Origin: Blastocatellia bacterium
GTDB lineage: Bacteria > Acidobacteriota > Blastocatellia > Chloracidobacteriales > Chloracidobacteriaceae
Assembly: GCA_019695185.1 (NCBI GenBank)
Contig: JAIBAN010000035.1
Location: 1 to 64,000, forward strand
DNA length: 64,000 nucleotides
Direction: 5' to 3'
A program made the translations under genes and the position numbers. Below the pieces are notes generated by a model that searched no databases, was not told the DNA's origin, and saw nothing but the letters and a program-made list of their open reading frames with translations. Of this stretch, positions 52,267 to 59,972 are shown piece by piece (the first letter of the stretch is position 1; every line of letters begins with the position of its first letter).

Positions 52267-53016
52267 ATGTGGGAAAGATTAAAGCGGCTTTTTCGTTCCG
52301 TCTTCGGTGGAATCATTGACAGCGCGGAAGACCCGGAACTGATTCTCAATCAAGTCATCCGTGATATGCGCGACAAGATTCCGCAGATGAACGAAAGTGT
52401 CGCACAGGTCATGGCGACTGAAAAAATGCTGGAGCGCGAAAACGCCCAGCTTGAACGCCAAATCACCGAACTGGACGGAAAAATCAAAGCTGCCATCAAA
52501 ATGGGGCGAGATGACATTGCCACCACCTATATTGCCAACATGCAGGAGCAGCAGAATTCGCTCATGCGCGTAAAAGACCAACTGGCCACCGCCAAACGGG
52601 CTTCGCAGCAGGCGGTCAAGTTCCGTGACAACTATCTGCTTGAAATGAAGAAGAAACAGTCCGAAGCCATGCAGTTGATTAGCGAAAGCAAACGGGCCCG
52701 GATGCAGGAGCAATTGGCCAACACGATGGCCAGTTTCCAAATTGGTGACGATGCCGGCACGTTTGACGAAATGCGCGAAAAAATCAATCGCCGGGCAGCC
52801 CAGGCCGAAGCCAAAATGGATTTGGCCGGTTCCGGAGTTGACTCGCAAATGGCTGAGATTGAGCGCGAAGCCTATAACATCCAGGCCAATGATACCTTGC
52901 TGGCTTACAAACGACAGATGGGAATGGTGGCTGACAGCCCGGCTTCCTATGCCTCACCGGATGTGGCCACCCCGGAAAAATCACTTGGTCCTTCACGCAG
53001 CAAGGCGCTTGAATAG
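52267..53016 (+). CDS. pspA: PspA/IM30 (Vipp1) family protein
   Basis: A 249-aa ESCRT-III-like coiled-coil protein that binds stressed membranes. It starts MWERLKRLFRSVFGGIIDSAEDPE, an amphipathic helix followed by long coiled coils (residues ~25-215). AGGA lies 7 nt upstream of the ATG. A strong terminator follows. No pspBC or F homologue is adjacent. The spacer 52130-52266 has a T-rich stretch and TACACT (52168-52173) as a possible -10 box, with no good -35 box. Confidence 0.95.
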   Translation: MWERLKRLFRSVFGGIIDSAEDPELILNQVIRDMRDKIPQMNESVAQVMATEKMLERENAQLERQITELDGKIKAAIKMGRDDIATTYIANMQEQQNSLMRVKDQLATAKRASQQAVKFRDNYLLEMKKKQSEAMQLISESKRARMQEQLANTMASFQIGDDAGTFDEMREKINRRAAQAEAKMDLAGSGVDSQMAEIEREAYNIQANDTLLAYKRQMGMVADSPASYASPDVATPEKSLGPSRSKALE

Positions 53017-53080
53017 ACCCCTTGGTAAGGGTTCGATTGGCCATTGTCTGCATCCTTCAGTGAAAGATTGTTTCCAGCAA

Positions 53081-53126
53081 AAAAAGGCACGACATGCAAA
53101 TCAGACATGTCGTGCCTTTTTGTTTT
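53081..53126 (+). terminator. Rho-independent terminator after pspA
   Basis: A 16-bp perfect stem (53081-53096 with 53106-53121) with a 9-nt loop, followed by TTTTGTTTTT. Because the stem begins with A-rich sequence it is likely bidirectional and may also serve the convergent DinB-like gene. Confidence 0.95.
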
Positions 53127-53302
53127 TACAATCTGCTGAAACCAAAAGAGCAGGGCTCCGGGGAGTTGTTCAAAGCCTGCTCACTCATGGTCGAATTCTG
53201 AAAAGCAGGTGTTAACTCTGACCGAACAGCCACGGAAAGCACAGTTGCCCGGTTTCCGGTTGGGAAAATGCTTCAGTTGAGGGTTTTTCAATGCTTCTTT
53301 GA

Positions 53303-53818
53303 CTAGCCGTTTTTGAGGGTATTCAATTTCGCCGCATCATAATAGGCCAGTCCATGTCCGGCCCCGGCCCGCATTTTGGCAATCCAGGTGATTTGTCCCA
53401 GGTGATAGCCGAAATGCTCCAGTACGTGGTAAATGGCTTCGACACCGTTCGGGCTTTGGCCTTGAATGGCATAGGTTTTTTGGAGTCCGGCTTCGTCCAG
53501 GGCTTCAATCACCTGGCAGGCGGCCTCGACCGTGGCGGCCAGCCGGGAAAACAACTCGTCTTTCCCATCGCCTTCCCGACGGGCAAATTCGCTGGCCCGG
53601 TTGCGCTGGTCATCCTGGCCTCCGATACCACTTAACATCCATTGGCGCACGTTTCCTTCCAAATGATAGAGCAGGTTGCCAACACTGGTGGTGTCGTCAT
53701 GGGCATACCACCAGAGGTCTGCTTCCGGCAGGGTGTCAAGGGATTTGCGAATGCGGGGCAGGTATTCGTTACGAAATCGGTTGACGGTGGATTCGATAAA
53801 GAGAGTGGCGATAGACAT
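53303..53818 (-). CDS. DinB-like (DUF1572) four-helix protein
   Basis: A 171-aa DinB/YfiT-superfamily protein. Three His-containing helices are typical of a metal site: LLYHLEGNVRQWM, and HFGYHLGQITW near the C-terminus. These proteins often act as thiol- or metal-dependent transferases. The ATG at 53818 follows an array end with no Shine-Dalgarno sequence. The longer frame to 53848 would translate the array. Confidence 0.88.
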   Translation of the reverse strand: MSIATLFIESTVNRFRNEYLPRIRKSLDTLPEADLWWYAHDDTTSVGNLLYHLEGNVRQWMLSGIGGQDDQRNRASEFARREGDGKDELFSRLAATVEAACQVIEALDEAGLQKTYAIQGQSPNGVEAIYHVLEHFGYHLGQITWIAKMRAGAGHGLAYYDAAKLNTLKNG

Positions 53819-53824
53819 ATTTGA

Positions 53825-53985
53825 AAGGACTGAGGACTGAGGATACAACCAAGGACTGAGGACTGAGGACTGAGGATACAGCTAAGGACTGAGGACTGAG
53901 CTGCGAAAGAGGCAAGACCCGGATTTGATACGAAGCTATCCAATTGGATTTTACTCAGTCCTCAGTCTTCAGTCCTCAGTCCTTA
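53825..53985. repeat. Paired inverted TCAGTCC arrays (element R)
   Basis: The left arm 53825-53903 contains three runs of GGACTGA separated by ATACAACCAA and ATACAGCTAA. The right arm 53951-53985 is a single run of TCAGTCC-type units. It spans from 7 bp after the DinB-like start codon to the TAA of the kinase gene, which is itself part of the array edge (TAAGGACTGA). Confidence 0.92.
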
Positions 53986-56550
53986 CTTGGTGGCATATTG
54001 CCGACATAATTCCAGCCATTGCACTCGGAGGGGCTCCATGATTTGCAGGAATTGCGGGTCATCCTGGAGGTGTTTCCAATCCGGATTGTTGCGGAACCAC
54101 GGATAGTTTTCATTTCCCAGGCTGATGGCCTTCCGGAGCCAGGAAAGCGCGTCCTGGTCCTGATGCATGGCGGCATAAACGGAAGCCAGCCAGTAGGCTG
54201 CATCTCCATCCGCACTGGCGATATTGCGCACGGCATCGTTGACGAGGGCAGCGGCTTTTTCCGGATGACCGGCCTGCACATGACAGAGGCCGTAAATCGG
54301 GCGGAATCCATGCAGGTCTGGGTTGCCGTCCAGCACACCCCGCAAGGTTTGTGAAGCCTCGTCATATTTGCCCATGTAATACTGCACCTGACCCAGCACC
54401 ATGCGAGTGAAGGGATGGTCGGGTTCGTAGAAAAGTGCCCCTTCCAGTTCGTTCAAGGCCTCGTCATAGCGCCCTTGATACATCATCACACGGGCCCGGT
54501 TATAGGCTGCCTGAACCATATCCGTCGGGTTCAGCTTGATACAGATTTCATATTGCTGAAGCGCCTGTTCATAGAGCCCATCCCAGCGGAACACGTACCC
54601 GGCAATGCTATGGACCGTCGCATCGTTGCCGGCAATCGTCAGCACCCGTTTGATTTGGGCCCGGGCTTCGGCCTTTTCGCCTTTGAGCAGGTGGATATAG
54701 ACCATGTTTGACTGGGGCTCAATCAAACTGTCATCCAACTGCATGGCCCGGCGAAACCGTTCTTCGGCCCGTTCGAAATGAAGTGGCCCGCCGATGCCTT
54801 TGAGCACATACTGTACATAGGTCAGGCCCAGACCGGAGTAGGCGAGCGCAAAGTTTTCATCCCGTGCCAGGGCGTTTTCAAACATTTCGATGGCCGAGCT
54901 GAAGTCGTCTTTCATCATGGTCTGCATGAACCGGTTCAACTGGTTCCGACCCTTCAAATAGAACTCATAGGCTTCGGCATTAGTGGTGGCCGGTTTGGCA
55001 ATCCGAACCTGCTCGGTTTCGCTGATGCGGACCCGCAGTTCATCCACGATTTTGCGGGAAATCATGTCTTGCAGGGTGATAATGTCAGCAGCGTCGAGGT
55101 CAATCTTGTCACTCCACAAAATTTCGCCGGTATTGATGTCAATCAATTGAGGCGTCACCCGGAAACGGTTTCCCGATTTGAGGTAAGCGCTGACCAGAAT
55201 CGCATCCACTTTCAATTCATGGCCCACCACCTGCGGGTCTACCGCTTTTCCCTGGTATTTGGCGATGTAACTGGAAGGCCGCACCACCAATGACTTGAGC
55301 GTTGCCAGTTCGGTAATCAGACTGTCGGCCAGCGAAAAACTGTAGAAATCGGATTCCGGGTCGCCGCTCAGGTTCTTGAACGGCAGGATGGCAATGGTCC
55401 GTTTTTCGGAATTTTTCCAGGTGCTGGGCGTCGAATCACGCAGGGAACGGGTTGAACGGGGCTCGTTTGAAGGGTCGGGCGTTTCCCGAACAGCCGTTGG
55501 CATTGACGGAATGGACGTAGGCACCGGTGTCTGCGACATCTCTCCCCTGGTGGATGGCCCTTCCCGCTGGGTTTGAGAAGGTGGTCGCTCGCCGGGTGAC
55601 ATAAAGCGGTTGAGCAGTCGTCCCACCATGCCGTTTTTGAGCCAATTGGATTTTTCGTGGCGCGGGGCTACTGTGGGCAGGAGGGATTCGTCCGTTACGC
55701 CTCCGGTCTGGGCCTGAACCGCCCGCAGGAGCTGCTTCAAATCGGTCTGAAAATCCCGCATGGTCTGATAGCGGGCCGCCGGGGTCTTGGCCATGGCCCG
55801 GTCCAGAATGGATTGCAAACGGTCCGGCAGATTGGGGTTGGTTTGGGCCACCGGAGGTGCCGGTTCGTGCATAACGGCATGCATGATATCCACGCTGCTC
55901 TTGCCCTGGAACGGCAGTTTTCCGGTCACCATCTCATAAATCAACACGCCCAGCGAAAAAATGTCGGAACGCTGGTCAATCGTACCACCTCTGGCCTGCT
56001 CCGGTGACATATATCCGGCGGTGCCAAAGGGAACTCCGGCCTGGGTCAAATCCATGACGGACTGGTCGCCAATTGTGGTGATGGTGGCTTTGGCCAGCCC
56101 GAAATCAAGGATTTTGGCCTGTCCCCGGTCATTGACGATGACATTCGTGGCTTTGACATCGCGGTGAATGACCCCCCGTTCATGGGCGGCGGCCAGAGCG
56201 TCAGCCAACTGAATGGCAATCGAAAGGGCACTTTCAATTTCCAGCGGGCGACCCCGCACCATTTGTTTCAGCCGTTTTCCTTCAAGATACTGCATGACGA
56301 TAAAGTGCAGGTTCTTGTCTTCGTTGATTTCGTAAACGGTGCAGATATTGGGGTGGTCGAGGGCGGAGGCGAGTTGGGCTTCACGGAGGAATCGTTTGCG
56401 GGATTTCTCGTCGGCGACCAGTTCCGCCGGGAGGATTTTAATTGCAACGGTTCGACGCAAGCGGGTGTCTTCGGCTTGGTAAACTTCACCTTGGCCGCCT
56501 TCGCCAAGCTTTTTGAGAATTTTATAATGCAGGAGGTACGTGCCAATCAT
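53983..56550 (-). CDS. Serine/threonine protein kinase with TolB-like and TPR domains
   Basis: An 855-aa cytoplasmic kinase. The kinase domain is residues ~8-270, with GEGGQGEVY, ATP-binding Lys38, catalytic HRDVKATN (Asp131), and DFGLAKA (about 149-155). A Pro/Ser/Thr-rich linker follows, then a TolB-like domain (IAILPFKNLSGDPESDFYS, about 400-520), then eight or so TPR repeats (AYSGLGLTYVQYV... to ~840). The architecture without a transmembrane segment is common in Acidobacteriota. It is probably regulated by protein-protein contacts through the TPRs. The TAA stop is at the edge of element R. Confidence 0.93.
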   Translation of the reverse strand: MIGTYLLHYKILKKLGEGGQGEVYQAEDTRLRRTVAIKILPAELVADEKSRKRFLREAQLASALDHPNICTVYEINEDKNLHFIVMQYLEGKRLKQMVRGRPLEIESALSIAIQLADALAAAHERGVIHRDVKATNVIVNDRGQAKILDFGLAKATITTIGDQSVMDLTQAGVPFGTAGYMSPEQARGGTIDQRSDIFSLGVLIYEMVTGKLPFQGKSSVDIMHAVMHEPAPPVAQTNPNLPDRLQSILDRAMAKTPAARYQTMRDFQTDLKQLLRAVQAQTGGVTDESLLPTVAPRHEKSNWLKNGMVGRLLNRFMSPGERPPSQTQREGPSTRGEMSQTPVPTSIPSMPTAVRETPDPSNEPRSTRSLRDSTPSTWKNSEKRTIAILPFKNLSGDPESDFYSFSLADSLITELATLKSLVVRPSSYIAKYQGKAVDPQVVGHELKVDAILVSAYLKSGNRFRVTPQLIDINTGEILWSDKIDLDAADIITLQDMISRKIVDELRVRISETEQVRIAKPATTNAEAYEFYLKGRNQLNRFMQTMMKDDFSSAIEMFENALARDENFALAYSGLGLTYVQYVLKGIGGPLHFERAEERFRRAMQLDDSLIEPQSNMVYIHLLKGEKAEARAQIKRVLTIAGNDATVHSIAGYVFRWDGLYEQALQQYEICIKLNPTDMVQAAYNRARVMMYQGRYDEALNELEGALFYEPDHPFTRMVLGQVQYYMGKYDEASQTLRGVLDGNPDLHGFRPIYGLCHVQAGHPEKAAALVNDAVRNIASADGDAAYWLASVYAAMHQDQDALSWLRKAISLGNENYPWFRNNPDWKHLQDDPQFLQIMEPLRVQWLELCRQYATK

Positions 56551-56943
56551 ATAAATGCGGGCGGGAATTCCGCTCCAAAGTAAGCCCTTGGGGATGATGC
56601 GGCTTTAACCAACGGGGACGTCTGCCGTTTGCCGTTTCCAGAGTATTGGTTGTTGATTGTCGGTTGTCGGTTGTCGGTTGTAAAGGATGGAACGTGAGAA
56701 AAGCAAGCAGGCCGGCAACAAACAAAGGGCAAAGAACAAAATCGCCGTCGATGAAATGCTTGATTTCGGCTATCGGTCGGTGAAAGCCTGCGGATTCGTG
56801 CGGCGATACTAGACCATTTTCCCTGACGAGGAAAGGATAAAATCAATTCCCCAGGACTGAGGACTGAGGACTGAGGACTGAGGGGTTTATCCTGATATGA
56901 GGTCAAGGCTTTCAAACAATCTGAGCCGATTCCCAGAGTATTC
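56551..56943. other. Spacer between Ser/Thr kinase and NtrC-type regulator
   Basis: 393 bp. It holds a GGTTGTC tandem array (56642-56683, four to five units, no inverted partner found), the TCAGTCC element S, and no other gene. I see no convincing promoter for the kinase. Confidence 0.4.
56642..56683. repeat. GGTTGTC tandem array (element U)
   Basis: Four to five GGTTGTC heptamers. Unlike the paired elements, no inverted copy is found nearby. It represents an additional 7-bp family. Confidence 0.8.
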
Positions 56944-56960
56944 TCAGTCCTCAGTCCTGG
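56851..56960. repeat. Paired inverted TCAGTCC arrays (element S)
   Basis: The left arm is 56851-56885 (four GGACTGA units) and the right arm 56940-56960 (two TCAGTCC units) with a ~55-bp loop. The right arm encodes the last codons and stop of the NtrC-type regulator. Confidence 0.9.
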
Positions 56961-58290
56961 GAGTTTCTCGCTGGGGGCGTTTGAGATCAAACTTTTCCAA
57001 CCGGTATTGCAGCGTCCGAAAGGTCAAACCCAACAACCGGGCAGCCCGCGTGATGTTCCAGTCGGTTTGCTCCATGGCCTGGGTAATCAGGGACCGCTCA
57101 ACTTCCTCAAAGGAAATGCCTTCCGGAGGGAGCTTGAACTGAAACTCGGCTGCTCGTTCCGGGGTCTGACGGATTTCCACCGGCAGGTCTTCGACCTCGA
57201 TGCGGTCACCCTCGCAGAGCAGGACTGCCCGTTTGATGGCGGATTCCAACTGGCGAACATTTCCAGGCCACGTATATTCCTGCAAAAACCGGCTGACTTC
57301 GGGCGAGAACTTGAGCACCGGCTGGCTGCCTTTGGCTTGTCGCTTGAGAAAGAAATTGGCCAATACCAGCACATCACCCCGGCGGGAACGAAGCGGCGGA
57401 ACCTGAATCGGAATCACATTCAGACGGTAATAAAGGTCTTCGCGGAACCGGTTTTCCTTGACCATGTTTTCCAAATCACGATTGGTGGCCGTAACCACCC
57501 GTACGTCAACCTTGATGGGTTTGGTGGCCCCCACCCGTTGAATTTCGTTTTCCTGTAAGGCCCGCAACAGTTTGGCCTGCAAGTTGACGTTCAGTTCGCC
57601 GATTTCATCCAGAAACAGCGTGCCTTTGTCGGCAACTTCAAAAAGCCCTTTCTTTTCCGTGTAGGCTCCGGTGAACGAGCCTTTTTCATGTCCGAAAAGC
57701 TCTGATTCAAGCAGGTTTTCATTGATGGCGGCACAATTGACGGCCTGAAAGACGCGGCCTGCGCGGGAACTGTTCTTATGCAGGGCGCGGGCAATCAATT
57801 CCTTCCCGGTGCCGGATTCACCCCGAATGAGGACGGTTTCATCGGAAGCGGCAATTTTCAGAATCAGCTTTTTGAGCCGTTCCATCTGCTCGCTCTGCCC
57901 GATGATTTCATCGTCAAGGGTGTTGAGCCGCTCCAGGGCCTGGGAAATCACGCTCAGGAGCCGTTCCTGGTCCAGCGGTTTTTCCAAATAATCAAAAGCC
58001 CCAAAGCGAATTGCCTCCTTGGCTGAATCAATCGAGCCATGGGCCGTCATGAGCACCACGATAATTGCCGAATCAAGCTGAATCAGGGACTTGAGCAGGT
58101 CAAGCCCGCTCATTCCGGTCATTTTCAGGTCGGTCAGAACCAAATCAAAATGTTCAGCCCGAACCATTTTCAAGGCAATTTCACCGCTGGCTGCCGTACT
58201 GACCCGATACCCTTCGGAGGTCAAAATCAGTTCCAGAATTTCGCGTTGCCGTTTTTCATCATCCACAATCAGGATTTTGTTGTGAGGCAT
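56944..58290 (-). CDS. NtrC-family sigma-54-dependent response regulator
   Basis: A 448-aa response regulator. The receiver (residues ~5-120) has phosphoacceptor Asp54 in LTDLKMTGMSG; the AAA+ domain has GESGTGKE (Walker A), GSFTGA (the sigma-54-contacting loop, GAFTGA variant) and the Walker B FLDEIGEL; a Fis-type HTH (WNITRAARLLGLTFRTLQYRLEKFDL region) ends it. It should activate sigma-54 promoters when phosphorylated. The ATG at 58290 is used. Its sensor kinase is the next gene upstream on the same strand. The final residues (TED) come from element S. Confidence 0.95.
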   Translation of the reverse strand: MPHNKILIVDDEKRQREILELILTSEGYRVSTAASGEIALKMVRAEHFDLVLTDLKMTGMSGLDLLKSLIQLDSAIIVVLMTAHGSIDSAKEAIRFGAFDYLEKPLDQERLLSVISQALERLNTLDDEIIGQSEQMERLKKLILKIAASDETVLIRGESGTGKELIARALHKNSSRAGRVFQAVNCAAINENLLESELFGHEKGSFTGAYTEKKGLFEVADKGTLFLDEIGELNVNLQAKLLRALQENEIQRVGATKPIKVDVRVVTATNRDLENMVKENRFREDLYYRLNVIPIQVPPLRSRRGDVLVLANFFLKRQAKGSQPVLKFSPEVSRFLQEYTWPGNVRQLESAIKRAVLLCEGDRIEVEDLPVEIRQTPERAAEFQFKLPPEGISFEEVERSLITQAMEQTDWNITRAARLLGLTFRTLQYRLEKFDLKRPQRETPRTED

Positions 58291-58299
58291 GGGGGCTCC

Positions 58300-58389
58300 A
58301 AAAAGTTTTGCGTTTTGCGTTTTGTGTTCCAACTGTCATCAGTGGTTCGAGTATGAGGCAAAAACTCAAAACTCAAAACTCAAAACTCA
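58300..58389. repeat. Weakly paired octamer arrays (element T)
   Basis: GTTTTGC-type units at 58300-58330 and AACTCAAA units at 58357-58389 (three copies). The arms are related as inverse sequences but imperfect. It fills the spacer between the regulator and the sensor kinase. Confidence 0.75.
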
Positions 58390-59877
58390 GATGACTGACG
58401 ATTGTGAGCGGTCCGGGGCGCTGGATTCAAAGCGGGATGGTTCTTCCGGTAGCCAAACCATAAACATTGTGCCCTGGCCGACCCGGCTTTGGACCGTAAT
58501 CTTTCCATGATGCTCTTCAATCAATTTCCGGGTGACTGCCAGTCCTAAACCGATCCCGGTTTCTTTGGTAGAGTAGTAAGGCTCAAAAATCTGGTCAAGT
58601 TTGTCTGTGGGAATCCCTTCGCCGGTATCCCGAACCTGCACCACTTGGGTGTCATCTTCGCGGGAAATCGTGAGGAACAGTTTTCCTCCTTGAGGCATGG
58701 CCTGAATGGCGTTGATGGCCAAGTTGGAAAAACAGGAGTTGAGTAGCTCGGCATCCACCATAATTTCGGCACCTTGGGTCAGGTCCTGCAGCTCCACCTG
58801 GACATTTTGTTCCTGTGCCTGAGGTTTGACCAGGGTGAGGACGTTATCCAGAATGGTGGCCAAACGGGTCCGCTTGAGTGTCAGCCGGGCGGGCCGGCCA
58901 AATCGGAGCACATTGTTGACCAGCGAATTCAACCGGGCGATTTCCTCTTTGACGGAAAGCAGCAGCCGCTCAAAGATGGGACGTGATTTTTCCTCTGAAG
59001 GGGCAAATTTGGTGCGCACATGGTCAATGGTTAGATTGATGAAATTCAACGGGTTGCGAATTTCATGGGCAATGCCAGAGGCCAGGCGTCCAATCACCGC
59101 CGCCCGTTCGGCATGATGGAGGCGTTCTTCCAGGCCGCGTTTTTCCCGTAACTGGTCAATCATCCGGTCGAAGTTTACGATCAACTGACCAATTTCATCC
59201 CTGCGTTTCAAACCAATGTTGAAATCCAGGTCACCGTCGGCCACCCGTTGCGCCGCCCGGACCAGTTGCCCAATCGGGCTGGTAAAGCGCCAGACGAGTT
59301 CAGCCGAAACCAACAACCCCAGGGTGAGCACCAGAACGGTTGCCACCAGCCGAATCCGGGCGGTTGTGGAAAGCGCATCCGACAGTTTGTGCGACGACAT
59401 CACCACCACCAGATAGTTGGTTTCACGGGAACCACTGGCTCCGGCTGAAATGAAAGGAATAAAAATGGATTGTTCCTGTTCTTTTAACTCGTGGTCGCCC
59501 GGTTGTTCAAAGGGGGCCAGCGGGTCGCCGCTCAACAGGGGAAAGGGTGATTGGGGGAGCTGGATATGCCGGCCTACGTCCCGGCCATGCATGCTGTCGG
59601 TCACTTTGCCGCTGTGGTCGGTCAGCAGAATATGTTTGATGCGCTCATATCCGGTGGGAAGCTGGCGGGCGCAAATAACTTCCAGGGAATCCGGACTGCT
59701 GATGCTTTGCAGTCCAATCGCCACGGCAGCCGTCAATTCGGTCGTCTGGGCTTCAACCTGATGGGTAATCTGCACGGTGGCCCGCCGGTTGAGTTCATAT
59801 AACACGATGGCTGTGACCACCAGCAGGATGGTCATCACCAGCATCAGGCGAAAACGAAGGCCCAGATAAACACGCAT
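58387..59877 (-). CDS. Membrane-bound sensor histidine kinase
   Basis: A 496-aa sensor. It has a first membrane helix (~10-30), a periplasmic sensing region (~35-175), a second helix (~177-200), a HAMP domain (SPIGQLVRAAQRVADGDLDFNI), a HisKA helix with GIAHEIRNPLNF, and a HATPase domain (INAIQAMPQG, DTGEGI, GLGLAV). It presumably phosphorylates the adjacent NtrC-type regulator. GGAG stands 8 nt upstream of the ATG. The last residues overlap element T. Confidence 0.95.
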   Translation of the reverse strand: MRVYLGLRFRLMLVMTILLVVTAIVLYELNRRATVQITHQVEAQTTELTAAVAIGLQSISSPDSLEVICARQLPTGYERIKHILLTDHSGKVTDSMHGRDVGRHIQLPQSPFPLLSGDPLAPFEQPGDHELKEQEQSIFIPFISAGASGSRETNYLVVVMSSHKLSDALSTTARIRLVATVLVLTLGLLVSAELVWRFTSPIGQLVRAAQRVADGDLDFNIGLKRRDEIGQLIVNFDRMIDQLREKRGLEERLHHAERAAVIGRLASGIAHEIRNPLNFINLTIDHVRTKFAPSEEKSRPIFERLLLSVKEEIARLNSLVNNVLRFGRPARLTLKRTRLATILDNVLTLVKPQAQEQNVQVELQDLTQGAEIMVDAELLNSCFSNLAINAIQAMPQGGKLFLTISREDDTQVVQVRDTGEGIPTDKLDQIFEPYYSTKETGIGLGLAVTRKLIEEHHGKITVQSRVGQGTMFMVWLPEEPSRFESSAPDRSQSSVI

Positions 59878-59972
59878 GGACGATTCTCCAAAGTTTGGTT
59901 TGGGTTTTGAGTTTTGGCTTGTTTTTGTTTAGGGTTGCATCCGCATGCCCATCCTGATTGGAGAGTCTCTGT

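Noticed and set aside
1939-58389. Repeat arrays as CRISPR arrays
   Set aside because: Units are 7-26 bp and mostly contiguous without unique spacers, and no cas genes are present.
1939-58389. General rule that the first arm always stops translation and the second is open
   Set aside because: True for TCAGTCC and ATTGAGA families (first arm has TGA in each frame every 21 nt), but the reverse holds for GGTTCAG and neither arm of the 9-bp or AAATGGC families contains stops.
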